A stretch of DNA of 64,000 nucleotides, from positions 310,001 through 374,000 of the forward strand of contig QRDG01000871.1 of the NCBI GenBank assembly GCA_012064385.1, in the 5' to 3' direction. Below are positions 9,497-20,399 of the stretch, piece after piece. Position 1 is the first letter of the stretch, and each line of letters starts with the position of its first letter. Position numbers and translations under genes: made by a program. The notes below the pieces were generated by a model. The model was not told the DNA's origin and did not search any database. It was given only the letters and a program-made list of their open reading frames with translations. This DNA is from Puccinellia tenuiflora. Taxonomy: Eukaryota > Streptophyta > Magnoliopsida > Poales > Poaceae.

Positions 9497-12402
9497 TCTC
9501 CCCCTCCTTCGAAAAGCGTCGTCCTCGACGCTAGCACGTCCTCATCATGTGAAGGAGATAGATGACTTGACGTTGAAATGGAAGTCACCATGTAGCTCTT
9601 GTTACCTATACGCACCAAAGACCAAGCAAAATATGTGTCTGCATGATAGAGGAGCACATCATTGATGACATGTCCAAATTTGTTCATAACACCGTTAGCA
9701 CAACACACATGTATAGAATGTAGTTCAAAAGTAAGGTCGTTGGGAAAGCAACTCTTCGAAACATCCTCAATAGTGGGGAACACAAAATCTTCAAGAAAAG
9801 TAGAGAAGGCTAAGATACCTATCTCATTGTGAACCATATGAAGTCCATTGCATTCAAAGCATCGGAAGGAAAAGTTTGTGAACCACACAAATTGAGGGAG
9901 GCTCTTATCATTGCCATAATGGGTGCAAACAAAGCAAAGAGAAGAGCAAGTGTTCATCGATTTTGTTGCAACACCAATAAGACAATATCCAAAGGCCTCA
10001 TGACAATACATGCTGAAAATATCATTATGGTTGCAAACAATCCATCGGAAAGAACAATTGTTCAACATACTTTTTGCAACACATAAATCATTTACAAGGA
10101 AGATCAAGGGAGCATGAATGTCACAAAGGAAAACCAAAGCACTCACATGTTTGCACGCGAACCAAAGGAAAGAGCAATTGTTCAATTTGTTCGATGCAAA
10201 ACATGGAAAAGGAAATAGAGGTTGGTCGGAGCCACAACTCTCATGGAAAATGCTCTCAAGAGCTCTTTTTGTCAACTCATGCTCAATTGAGGCTGACATT
10301 ATGAAGCGTGAGCCATTACACACGAAATTCCATAAAAAGAAATTGTGTGCATGGTACATGAATGCATCATCCATTATGACACATTTCTTCATTTGCACAT
10401 CACCAAACGCACTACAATCAAATTGACTATATGAAGTATGCGGATGGACAACATGCAAAACGAAGAAGGAAACAAACTCAGCACTCAAACAAGACAAATC
10501 TCCAAAATGTGAGAATGCTATGGGGGCAAACTCATTGTCAAGCATTTTATCATCATTGGAAGCAACACATGTGAAAGAGAAATTGTTCGACATATTACAT
10601 GCAACAATGGGAGAAAAGTGAAAAGATTCATAGCAAGGCATGTATGTGGCAAGATCATCACACATATGAAATTCCACATGATCAACATTGGTTTGGAACA
10701 AGGTATCACATGGGAATATGAAAGAATCATAGGTGACATCAAACGAGAAATCCATAGCATGCAAGCAATTACAAGTCATCATGTCCACTAGTGGGATCAT
10801 GGCATCATCAACACCCATATGCGTACCTTTGTAGTCCCGCTCATGGGAGGTAGGTGTTGTGGTAGAGGTAGCGGCGTCCATATGGCCGACTTGTTCATCA
10901 TGATGTAGACATGGGGTGGCATCGTCTTCATCCTCCATGTACATCTTCTCCATCATAGGCACCATCATGTCGATGCTTGGCGACTCATCATCCATGGAAC
11001 CTAGTAGAACATGAGAGAACACACTAGAGGTAGAGGGTAAGTTGTTAGAAATCGAAATGGCCTCACTTGACCTATCAACTACCTCTCCCAACTCAAGGTG
11101 TGTATCACTCATTCCCTCAAAGTGGAAGCACTCAATCTCGCATATGGTGGAGGCACTCAACTCACTTGCACTCTCACTCAAGTGGGCTGGGTGGCTCTCA
11201 TGCTCACATGGGATTGGTACCATTTTATCATTCAAGCACATAGGGATAGGCTCGGTAGTCTCAACTCCATTCGCCGCCTTGGTTGAAGGGACACTCCCAT
11301 GCTCAACCTCTTCACTTGGCTCGCCGTCACAAGTGGTAGCCTCTTCAATGCTCGCCTCCTTGGTCGAAGGGAAAATCCCATGCTCGACCGTCTTCTCGCC
11401 ATCTTCATGGTCACCATCTTGTAGAGGTGTGGACAATAAGCTCGGTGAAGAGTCATGTGAGGGCTTGAAGAACTTGGATAAGCCGGCGATGAAGTCCTCG
11501 CGGATGGTCTTGAGCTCGGCTTGCTCGATCTCGAAGTTGGCATTGTCGGCATCGAGCTTGGTCTTCAATTTGTCGAGGTCAGCTTTGAGTTTGAGAAGCA
11601 TGCCCCGGTCCTTCTTGGAGTGTGATCTACTCTTGGATGCCCTTTTGGTTATGGCACGCGGAAGAGACTCCTCATGATGTGTACTTGCCGCCAACTTGCA
11701 TGTGGGAGTAGTTTCTTGATGGCGTGGCCTTGAGTGGCTTGAGTCCTCATAGTGACGTCGATGATGATCATGAGTAGACGTACGCCGATGACGATTTTTG
11801 GTGTTCGTTGACGAAGACTCATGTGCATAGGCACTTTGCGTTGGCCGCCGTCTCGAGGGTGAGGTAGCTTGACGACGAGGAGGAGGGCGAGTCTCCTTGT
11901 CCTCTAGGCAAAGATGCCTTGAGCTCCGTCTTCTTGAGCTTGTAGGTGCTTCATGGTGGTGGCGCTCTTGAGTTCGTGGCCTTGAGTATCGTCTAAGTGG
12001 GGGCTCATCGTCGGTGTCGTCGTCCACATGATGTGTAGCGTGTGGCAGATCCTTGACGTGCCTTGAGGAGTCGTAGTCCATGTAGGGTCCCGCCACATCA
12101 TTGGAGTTGTAGTCGTTGTAGTGGTCCGCCATGACGTTGATGCTTGAGGGCTCGAAGTCGGTGTAGCTCGCCATGTCGTGGACGGTTGCGGCGTCATAGT
12201 CGTAGTAGTGGTGGTGCTCCGCCATGTAGTCCATGCTCGTGGAGGTGTCGTCGATGTCGTGGTCCACCATGTCATCCATGCTCGGGGCACCGTAGTCGTT
12301 GTCGCTCATGATGTCATCCATGCTTGGCGCACCGTATTCATTGTCGCTCATCATGTTCTCATCATCATGACCTCCATAGGATGCTCCGCTCTCACTAGAC
12401 AT
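9067..12402 (-). CDS. Long ORF of unknown function, family A (A2 copy)
   Basis: About 1,111 codons, starting MSSES at 12402 and reading through the polypurine tract into the 3' LTR. It is collinear with the A1 ORF: Asp/Met-rich N-terminus, Arg/His/Ser-rich basic part, putative coiled coil, acidic repeats, and the Cys/His/Phe/Met-rich C-terminal half. It has two EHG-P-TK repeats where A1 has three, and many scattered amino-acid differences, yet no stop or frameshift in more than 3 kb. With no pol in the element, survival of this frame in two clearly diverged copies suggests selection on the protein before the copies inserted. No known domain recognised. Confidence 0.75.
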   Translation of the reverse strand: MSSESGASYGGHDDENMMSDNEYGAPSMDDIMSDNDYGAPSMDDMVDHDIDDTSTSMDYMAEHHHYYDYDAATVHDMASYTDFEPSSINVMADHYNDYNSNDVAGPYMDYDSSRHVKDLPHATHHVDDDTDDEPPLRRYSRPRTQERHHHEAPTSSRRRSSRHLCLEDKETRPPPRRQATSPSRRRPTQSAYAHESSSTNTKNRHRRTSTHDHHRRHYEDSSHSRPRHQETTPTCKLAASTHHEESLPRAITKRASKSRSHSKKDRGMLLKLKADLDKLKTKLDADNANFEIEQAELKTIREDFIAGLSKFFKPSHDSSPSLLSTPLQDGDHEDGEKTVEHGIFPSTKEASIEEATTCDGEPSEEVEHGSVPSTKAANGVETTEPIPMCLNDKMVPIPCEHESHPAHLSESASELSASTICEIECFHFEGMSDTHLELGEVVDRSSEAISISNNLPSTSSVFSHVLLGSMDDESPSIDMMVPMMEKMYMEDEDDATPCLHHDEQVGHMDAATSTTTPTSHERDYKGTHMGVDDAMIPLVDMMTCNCLHAMDFSFDVTYDSFIFPCDTLFQTNVDHVEFHMCDDLATYMPCYESFHFSPIVACNMSNNFSFTCVASNDDKMLDNEFAPIAFSHFGDLSCLSAEFVSFFVLHVVHPHTSYSQFDCSAFGDVQMKKCVIMDDAFMYHAHNFFLWNFVCNGSRFIMSASIEHELTKRALESIFHESCGSDQPLFPFPCFASNKLNNCSFLWFACKHVSALVFLCDIHAPLIFLVNDLCVAKSMLNNCSFRWIVCNHNDIFSMYCHEAFGYCLIGVATKSMNTCSSLCFVCTHYGNDKSLPQFVWFTNFSFRCFECNGLHMVHNEIGILAFSTFLEDFVFPTIEDVSKSCFPNDLTFELHSIHVCCANGVMNKFGHVINDVLLYHADTYFAWSLVRIGNKSYMVTSISTSSHLSPSHDEDVLASRTTLFEGGGDDVAQPTSITMSCASTYDKPPRTPKGGKELHGLQSTKAYAWMRRRKRHRQGEEEGGEDRQAGLQPGLGRPPGRHPTRAGRPPSRPRPAPNQNRPPGRHPSRRRRPLGRPRPATRTGHLQTPPASRPAQAGPQAGPPPFSSFLY

Positions 12403-13723
12403 GGTCAATCACAAGACAAGTGTATATATATGTGGAGTGGGAGGAACTAAGAAACCAACCTCACCTAGTAGATAGTATTGGAACTAGTGGACCATGCCAA
12501 GAGAAACCGATACACAAGAATGCGGGTGACTTGAATTTCAAAGATCCAAATGCAACTCCAAAACACACACGGCTTATGAGTGGATAGGTATGAAATGTGG
12601 AAAGCAAATGGAACAACCGGAAACCAAGATATTGTAAAGGCAAGTAGAGAACCACGATGACCACAAAGCAAATACAAGTCGATCTCAAAGGATATGAGTG
12701 AAGCACATAGAAACACACGCTTTGAAGAGTGGGACTTGTGCAACCAAAAATGAGCTAGTGATGGACCTAGCGAAGACTAAAGCTCAAGTCGCACAAGTAC
12801 AAGAGAAACAAACTCGATTGCAATTTATTGGTGGGCGACAAGATTTGCACAAAGATACCACACCTATGAATTTTTCATCGAGCTTGCGCGTCTACTATAA
12901 GAGATTAGGCAATGAGGCTATTTTCTTTTTATTTGCTCTCTTTTGATTCTTTTTATATTCTCTTTTGGCCTCTTACTCTCCTTTTCTCTTTTGCCTCTCA
13001 CTTTGCTTGCCAACAAGAACTATATCAACTAGCGCATACTAGGTTTGCTCGGAACACTACGAGGTATCAAGTGTGCAAAGCCCAAGCAATCATAGGTGAG
13101 CTAGTCTCAATAGGTAAGATAGGCACAAATGGCTTGGCTAACAAGTGATGCAAGGTGGGAGAAGATTTGAGAATGTTATACCTTTCATCGACGATCTTCA
13201 CCCGTGGAGTGGAATGCCTCTTCCTTGATCACGAAATATGGTGGCACTAGATGATGGATCAACCGCTATGGTGATGTAGAGCTTGCCGGTAGCTTCGATT
13301 AGAGATGAAAATCACCAAAAACGGAGTCCGGAGTGAAAAGTTATGGCCAAAACAAAATTTCTGCAGAGAGGTCGGCCTGGGAGCCGGCCTGGAGGCCGGC
13401 GGCTTCTGCCGGGGGTCCGGCCTAGAGGCCAGCCTAGGCCGGGCTGGAGGCCGGCCGGCACTATTTGGGCGGAAAAACTGCCCGAACAACACCAAATCGG
13501 AGGGGAAATCAAAGGAATTTGGCCATAGGAACGCAAAGAGAGGTAGATCAACAAGTATAGCAATGGATCCACGGATCAAAACCTACCAAAACTCACAAGA
13601 ATCTCAGATCGAACCAAAAGCAATTTGGGGCTATTTTTGGTGGAAATTTTCGAAATTAGCAAAATCAAAGAAACATTTTGTGGATTTGGGGGTGGAAACA
13701 AAGGCAAATCCGTGGCAACCCTT
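12403..13723 (-). other. Untranslated leader of A2
   Basis: Counterpart of the A1 leader at 1769-3114, with the same GGCCGG-rich patch (about 13372-13462). No convincing coding frame. Confidence 0.6.
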
Positions 13724-13735
13724 GCTCTGATACCA
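13724..13735 (-). other. Primer-binding site of A2
   Basis: GCTCTGATACCA is the reverse complement of the initiator Met-tRNA site, two bases inside the 5' LTR of A2. Confidence 0.9.
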
Positions 13736-13737
13736 TA

Positions 13738-14585
13738 TGATGTAGGGGGTTGGCCCGATCTTCACGGATTTGAGGGGGAAAAGAGGATGAACACGAAGAA
13801 CACGGAGGTGGAAACGAAGAACACGAGGGGAAAAGGGCAAATTCGTGGGGGATAACTCGCGAAGCCTACGAGGGAGAATCACCCGGCAACAAACCCCCAA
13901 TGGAGCAGCCTCCGGATCCCAAAACCCAAGTCAACAACACGCTTAATGAAACCGATTTCTCTTACCGGCCGGTCCACCGATCCAATAGAATCCACAAGGG
14001 AAAGATTGGTTTGCACTACTAGAGACACCTCAGTGAAAGAGTAGCAACAACAAGAGATTCATCATCCTCGTCGGAGGAACCCATCACGGGAAGGAGCAAC
14101 GCTCAAATCTAGTTCATTCTTCTCTACCTCTAAATGGAAAAGGGGGAAAGCTATTTATAGTTTAGTACAAAAAGGAGCTGAAAGGTGGGGGTCCGGCCTG
14201 GAGGCCGGCGGCGTCTGGAGGGGGCCCGGCCTGGAGGCCGGCGTCGTCTGGAGGGGTGCCGGCCTGGGGGCCGGCCTGGGCCGGCTGGGAGGCCGGCCGG
14301 CTCTGGTTGGGTGCCGGCCTGGGGGCCGGCCTAGGCCGGCTGGGAGGCCGGCCGGCTCTGGTGGGGTGCCGGCCTGGGGGCCGGCCTAGGCCGGGCTGGA
14401 GGCCGGCCTGCCTGTTTTCGCCTCCTTCTTCCTCTCCTTGTCCATGACGCTTCCTTCTCCTCATCCACACGTATGCCTTAGTTGATTGGAGTCCATGGAG
14501 TTCCTTGCCACCCTTTGGAGTCCTTGGTGGCTTGTTGTATGTTGAAGCGCATGACATGGTGATGGACGTGGGTTGGGCTACATCA
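13738..14585 (-). repeat. 5' LTR of A2
   Basis: About 848 bp, ends TGATGTAG...CTACATCA, TATA box at 14152-14159 (minus). Its outer edge meets the TSD TAGTT (14586-14590). Confidence 0.92.
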
Positions 14586-14590
14586 TAGTT

Positions 14591-16170
14591 GATAGGTCAA
14601 GTGAGGCCATTTCGATTTCTAACAACTTACCCTCTACCTCTAGTGTGTTTTCTCATGTTGTACTAGGTCCCATGGATGTTGTGACGCCAAGCCTCGACTT
14701 GATGGTGCCTACTATGGAGAGGATGTACATGGAGGATGAAGACGATGCCACCCCATGCTTCCATAAAGATGTACAAGTCGGCCACATGGACACCGCTACC
14801 TCTACCACAACACCTACTTCACATGAGCGGGACTACACAGGTACGCATATGGGTGTTGATGATGCCATGATCCTACTAGTGGACATGATGACTTTTGATT
14901 GCTTGCATGCTATGGATTTCTCTTTTGATGTCACCTATGATTCTTTCATATTCCCATGTGATACCTTGTTCCAAACCAATGTTGATCATGTGGAATTTCA
15001 TATGTGTGATGATCTTGCCACATACATGCCTTGCTATGAATCTTTTCACTTTTCTCCCATTATTGCATGCAATATATTGAACAATTTCTCTTTCATATGT
15101 GTTGCTTGTAATGATGATGAAATTCTTGACAATAAGTTTGCCCCCATAGCATTCTCACATTTTGGAGATTTTCCTTGTTTGAGTGTTGAGTTTGCTTCTT
15201 TCTTCATTTTGTATGTTGCCCATCCGCATACTTCATATATTCAAATTGATTGTAGTGCGTTTGGTGATGTGCAAATGAAGATATGCGTCATAATGGATGA
15301 TGCATTCATGTACCATGCACACAATTTCTTTTTATGGAATTTCGTGTGTAATGGCTCACGCTTCATAATGTCAACTTCAATTCAACATGAGTTGACAAAA
15401 AGAGCTCTTGAGAGCATTTTCCATGAGAGTTGTGGATCCAATCCACCTCTATGTCCTTTTCCATGTTTTGCATCGAAGAAATTGAACAATTGCTCTTTCG
15501 TTTGGTTCGCGTGCAAACATGTGAGTGCTTTGGTTTTCCTTTGTGACTTTCATGCTCCCTTGATCTTCCTTGTCGATGATTTATGTGTTACAAAAAGTAT
15601 GATGAACAATTGTTCTTTCCGTTGGCTTATTTGCAACCATAATGGTATTTTGAGCATGTCTTGTCACGAGGCCTTTGGATGTTATCTTCTTGGTGTTGCA
15701 ACAAAATCGATGAAAACTTGCTCTTCTCTTTGCTTTGTTTGAACCCATGATGGCGATGATAAGAGTCTCTCTCAATTTGTGTGGTTCACAAATTTCTCTT
15801 TCCGATGCTTTGAATGCAATGGACAACATATGGCTCAAAATGAGATAGCTATCTTAGCCTTCTCTAATTTTCTTGGAGATTTTGTGTTCCCACATTTTGA
15901 GGATGTTTGGACGAGTTGCTTGCACATTGACCTTGCATTTGTATTCCATTCCATATATTTGTGGTGTGCTAATGGTGTTATGAACAAATTTGGACATGTC
16001 GTCAATGATGTGCTCCTCTATCATGGACACACATATTTTGCTTGGTCTTTGGTGCGTATAGGTAACAATAGCGGCATGGTGACTTCCACTTCAACGACAA
16101 GAACTCTATCTCCTTCACATGATGAGGACGTGCTAGCGTCGAGGACGACGCTTTTCGAAGGAGGGGGAGA
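14591..16170 (+). pseudogene. A3 unknown ORF, 3' remnant (family A)
   Basis: This continues the A3 ORF after the A2 insertion. It covers the Cys/His/Phe-rich C-terminal half and ends with the conserved FEGGGDD segment and the polypurine tract. The frame is broken by TGA at 15740-15742, where A1 and A2 read Cys in CFVCTH. Together with the TAG in the left half, this shows A3 is not translated. Its sequence is as close to A1 and A2 as they are to each other, so it is useful as an outgroup-like third copy for testing constraint. Confidence 0.8.
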
Positions 16171-16557
16171 TGATGTAGCCCAACCCAACGACATCACCAT
16201 GTCAAGCATCCCAACAAATGCCACATCAACATGGACTTCAAAGGTGAACTCCTTCCTCTTCGAGATCTCATTTCCTACCCTTTGGAATGGTATGCTACTT
16301 GAGCATCCTCCCCTTTGCATTGCTAGGTTTGACACGATGGATACGAAGCCGATGGGAGGTGCCGAGGAAGCCCAAGAGTTGATTTCATCCAAGGCGTACG
16401 CATGGATGAGGAGGAGGAAGCGTCAAGGCAAAAGCTAGAGGCGGAGCCAGCCGGCCTCCAGGCCGGCCTAGGCCGGACCCCCACCAGAGCTAGCCGGCCT
16501 CCAGGCCGGCCTAGGCCGGCCCCCAGGCCGGACCCCTACCAGACGCAGCCGGTCTAG
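16171..16557 (+). repeat. 3' LTR of A3, truncated
   Basis: Begins TGATGTAGCCC after the polypurine tract and breaks off inside the GGCCGG array, where B1 starts. The remainder would lie beyond the missing 5' half of B1 and is not in the window. Confidence 0.85.
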
Positions 16558-17595
16558 TGATGTAGGGCTAGGCCCGATCTTCACGGATTTGAGTGGAAAA
16601 GGGGATGAACACGAAGAACACGGAGGGGTAGCGAGGGAGATTCATGGGCAAAACACAAGGATAACTAGCAAATCCTGCTGAGAACTCCACCCAACAACAA
16701 ACCCTCAAAAAGGTAGCCTTTCGATCGAAGAATCAAAGCCAAACTTACTCTTGTTGAAACCGATTGCTCTTACCGGCCGGTCCACCGATCCAATAGAATC
16801 ACCGCAGTGAAAGATTGGTTTGCACTACTAGAGACACCGCAGTGAAAGAGTAGCAACAACAAGATCTACCTCAACGAGGCACCCTAGCTACGAGGGAGGA
16901 GGAGCATAGCTCACACAAGTCTCAAATTCAGTCTGCCCTAGAATGGGGAAAGGGGAAAGCTATTTATAGTCTTAGTACAAATCAAGGCAGGAAGGTGGGG
17001 AACCGGCCTGGGGGCCGGCCTAGGCCGGCCTGGAGGCCGGCCGGCACAGGTGGAGGTCCGGCCTGGAAACCGGCCTAGGCCGGTCTGGAGGCCGGCTGCG
17101 TCGGGTGGAGGTCCGGCCTGGAAACCGGCCTAGGCCGGCCTGGAGGCCGGCTGCGTCGGGTGGAGGTCCGACCTGGAAACCGGCCTAGGCCGGCCTGGAG
17201 GCCGGCTGCGTCGGGTGGAGGTCTGGCCTGGGGGCCGGCATAGGCCGGCCTCCAGGCCGGCCAGCTCGGGTGGGGGTCCGGCCTGGGGGCCGGCCCAGGC
17301 CGGCCTGGAGGCCGGCTGGCTCCGCCTTGAGCTTTTGCCTCCTTCTCCCTCTTCTTGCCCGTCATCTTGGATCTCCTCTTGGCCATCTTCTTGACTCCAT
17401 TGTGGGTCATCATCCGGGTGGATCCTGAGTATACACAAGGTACCGGCATGAAGTAGCAAACCATTCAAAGGGAGGTCGAGATCACACATCGAGAGGAGCA
17501 AGGTCACCTTTTCATGAAGAGCCTTGACTCTTGATCTTGTCATTGGGCCATTTGGCGTAGTGTCCATGGTGTTGTCCACATGTGGGGCTACATCA
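16558..17595 (-). repeat. 3' LTR of B1
   Basis: 1,038 bp, ending next to the polypurine tract at about 17596-17610. Contains the TATA box (16961-16968) and a GGCCGG tandem array (16998-17320). On its coding strand it encodes the tail GPMTRSRVKALHEKV, homologous to the LTR-encoded tails of families D, E, F and G. Confidence 0.9.
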
Positions 17596-20399
17596 TCTCC
17601 CCCACCCTTCGGAAAGAGTCATCTTCGACTCGGCATCCTCTTGAACGCTTGCATCTCCGTGGAAAGGTGATAGGTCTGCGACGTTGAACGGGTCGTGCAC
17701 CAAGTACTTGGAGGTTGGGATGTCGATCTTGTAGGCGTTGTCATTGATGCGCTTGAGCACTTTGAAAGGCCCGTCACCACGAGGAGCAAGCTTGGATTTT
17801 CTTTCATCCGGGAAACGGTCCTTACGGCGGTGTAGCCACACAAGATCTCCTTCTTCGAATATCATGGGCTTCTTCAACTTGTTGATCTTGGTAGCTTGGC
17901 GCTTGGTGTGCTCCTCTAGAGTTGCTCGGGTTGACTCATGTAATGTCTTCATGTAGTCAGCTCTTTTGTCGACGTCCATGTCGGTGCGCTCGTGTAGAGG
18001 AAGTGGTAGGATGTCTAGGGCGGTGTTGGGGTTGAACCCATAGACAACCTCGAACGGGGTTCGCTTGGTCGCCCGGTGTGATGCACGGTTGTAGGCGAAC
18101 TCGGCGTGCGGGATGCATTCTTCCCAACCTTTGAGGTTTGGCTTGATTAATGCGCGAAGGAGAGTTGATAAGCTTCGATTCACCACCTCGGTTTGGCCAT
18201 CGGTTTGTGGGTGGTAAGCGGTGGAGAAGAGGAGCTTGACTCCCAGCTTTGCCATCAATGCCTTCCAAAAGTAGCTTGTGAACTTGACATCTCGGTCCGA
18301 AACAATGGTCTTCGGCACTCCATGTAGACGAACAATTTCCCTGAAGAACAAAGTTGCAATGTGTGAAGCATCGTTGGTCTTATTGCAAGGAATAAAGTGT
18401 GCCATTTTAGAGAAGCGATCGACAACAACAAATATTGAATCTTTGCCATTTTTCGTTCGAGTTAATCCTAAGACGAAATCCATGCTAATGTCGGACCAAG
18501 GTGTGTGGTGTATTGGTAAAGGCATATAAAGACCATGAGAGTTCAACGTGGACTTAGCTTTGAGGCAAGTTGGGCAACGACGCACCAAGCGCTCCACATC
18601 ACGCGTCATCCTTGGCCAAAAGTAGTGTGTAGATAGCATGGCTAGTTTCTTGTCACGTCCAAAGTGTCCCATGAGGCCTCCACTATGTGATTCCTGTAGA
18701 AGTAACAAACGGAGCGAGGACTCGGGAATGTATAGTTTGTTAGCCTTAAACAAGAAACCCTTGTGCAAGTATAAATCATCGCAGCCTTTGTCAATTGTGC
18801 ACTTGGTGAAGATAGGACCAAAGAAAGAATCGGAAGCATAGAGTTCTTTAAGGTCATCAAGACCCAAAACTTTGATTTCAAGTTGGGTGAGTAAGATCAT
18901 CTTGCGGGAAAGAGCATCCGCAACTATATTGTCCTTGCCTTTTTTGTACCTCACCACATAGGGAAAAGACTCGATGAATTCAACCCATTTCGCATGCCTT
19001 TTGTTCAAATTGGCTTGGGTTTTCAAATATTTCAAAGATTCATGATCGGAATGGATAACAAACTCTTTGGGCCAAAGGTAGTGTTGCCACACTTCCAAAA
19101 CACGGACTAAGGCATAGAGTTCCTTGTCGTAGATTGGGTAGCTTAGGCGAGCACCATCAAGTTTTTCGCTATAATAGGCAACGGGACGGCCACATTGCAT
19201 GAGGACGCCACCGATGCCAAGGCCACTAGCGTCACACTCAAGTTCAAAGGTTTTGGAGAAATCCGGCAAAGCAAGTAAAGGAGCTTCGGTCAATCTCTTC
19301 TTGAGTTCATTGAAAGCCGATTCTTGAGCATTGCCCCAAATGAAGGGTACATTCTTTTTGATAAGCTCATTCAAGGGGCAAGCAATTGTGCTAAAATCTT
19401 TCACAAAGCAGCGGTAAAACCCAAACAAACCAATTTGTGATTGCCTCAATCTTAGAGGTGTCAACTTCAATCCCTTTGGAAGAAACTACATAACCCAAAA
19501 ACACAAGCTTGTCGGTGCAAAAGGTACATTTCGTGAGGTTGGAAAAAAGCGAAGCATTATGAAGGGCCAACAAAACTTGCTTCACATGGTCGACATGTTC
19601 ATGCAAAGATTTGCTATAAACAAGGATGTCATCAAAGTAGACAACCACAAACTTGCCAATGAAAGCGCGCAAGACGTGATTCATAAGACGCATAAATGTT
19701 GAAGTAGCATTGGAAAGACCAAAGGGCATGACAAGCCACTCATAAAGACCAAGTTTTGTTTTAAATGCGGTTTTCCATTCATCTCCTTCATGCATACGGA
19801 TTTGGTGATAGCCACTTTTCAAATCAATTTTGGAGAAGATAGTGGCACCACTAAGCTCATCTAGCATGTCATCAAGTCGTGGGATAGGATGTCGATACCT
19901 CACCGTGATATTGTTGATGGGACGGCAATCCATGCACATTCGGAGTGTGTCGTCTTGCTTGGGGACGAGGATGACCGGAACGGCGCACGGACTCAAGCTT
20001 TCACGAACGTGTCCCTTGGCGAGGAGTTCTTGAATTTGGCGTTCGATCTCCTTTGTCTCCTCGGGGTTGGTGCGGTATGGCGCTCTATTGGGTAGAGGGG
20101 CGCCGGGAATGAGGTCGATGCGACGCTCGATTCCACGGAGGGGAGGAAGTCCTTGAGGTAGCTCATCCGGAAAGACATCTTTGAATTCCTGCAAAATAGA
20201 CAACATAGACGGAGGAACTTTGGTTAAGTCGTTAGTGTCTTTGCCATCTCCTTTGCATAAGAGCACGAAGTGGAAAGTGGATGGGTTTGCTCTCACTTCT
20301 CTCATCTCACCTTTGGTTGCTAACAAGACTACGCCGGGACTCACTCTTTTCCCTTTCTCACTCATATTTGGCTTGTGGCTCTCACTCACGTGAATGTGG
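17593..20399 (-). pseudogene. B1 pol polyprotein (RT, RNase H, integrase), broken
   Basis: The upstream frame (20389 down to 19391) covers the protease/RT linker and RT, with the catalytic box [12 protein letters not shown] near 19640. It has no stop in the linker ([11 protein letters not shown]), unlike D1, E1 and F1. After IEAITNW a short deletion near 19445-19450 removes the residues that normally precede the GFYR motif and shifts the frame. The second frame (to 17593) holds RNase H (FELECDASG), the integrase HHCC zinc part (C-P-T-C-L-K-A-K), the DDE core ([24 protein letters not shown]) and the C-terminal FNVADLSPF. The protein starts inside the linker because C1 truncates it. It acts on element RNA and cDNA in virus-like particles and the nucleus by family knowledge. 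Confidence 0.88.

Larger units (their letters stand above)
723..14585 (-). mobile_element. A2: complete family-A non-autonomous LTR element
   Basis: A2 lies on the minus strand. Its 3' LTR is 723-782 plus 8703-9496, split by A1; its 5' LTR is 13738-14585. Both ends are TGATGTAG...CTACATCA (8-bp inverted termini). The 5-bp TSD TAGTT is present at 718-722 and 14586-14590, and the flanks join in frame as the ORF of A3. The internal region has a primer site, a leader, one long ORF of unknown function and a purine tract, and no recognisable gag, protease, RT or integrase. It therefore needs proteins from another element; family B shares its LTR ends and is the best candidate. Confidence 0.9.
16558..20399 (-). 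mobile_element. B1: Ty3/gypsy element, 5' half missing
   Basis: Minus-strand element with 3' LTR (16558-17595), integrase, RNase H and RT in the usual Ty3/gypsy order. The gag/protease half and 5' LTR are absent: C1's LTR starts at 20400. LTR ends TGATGTAG...CTACATCA, the GGCCGG array, TATA box and R/U5 closely match family A, which lacks pol, so B is the plausible source of enzymes for A. The five bases before the LTR (16553-16557, TCTAG) should be its TSD, but the matching copy is not present. Confidence 0.88.

Noticed and set aside
16998..17320. Regular GGCCGG units resembling a CRISPR array
   Set aside because: There are no unique spacers, the organism is a plant, and the units are an LTR minisatellite.
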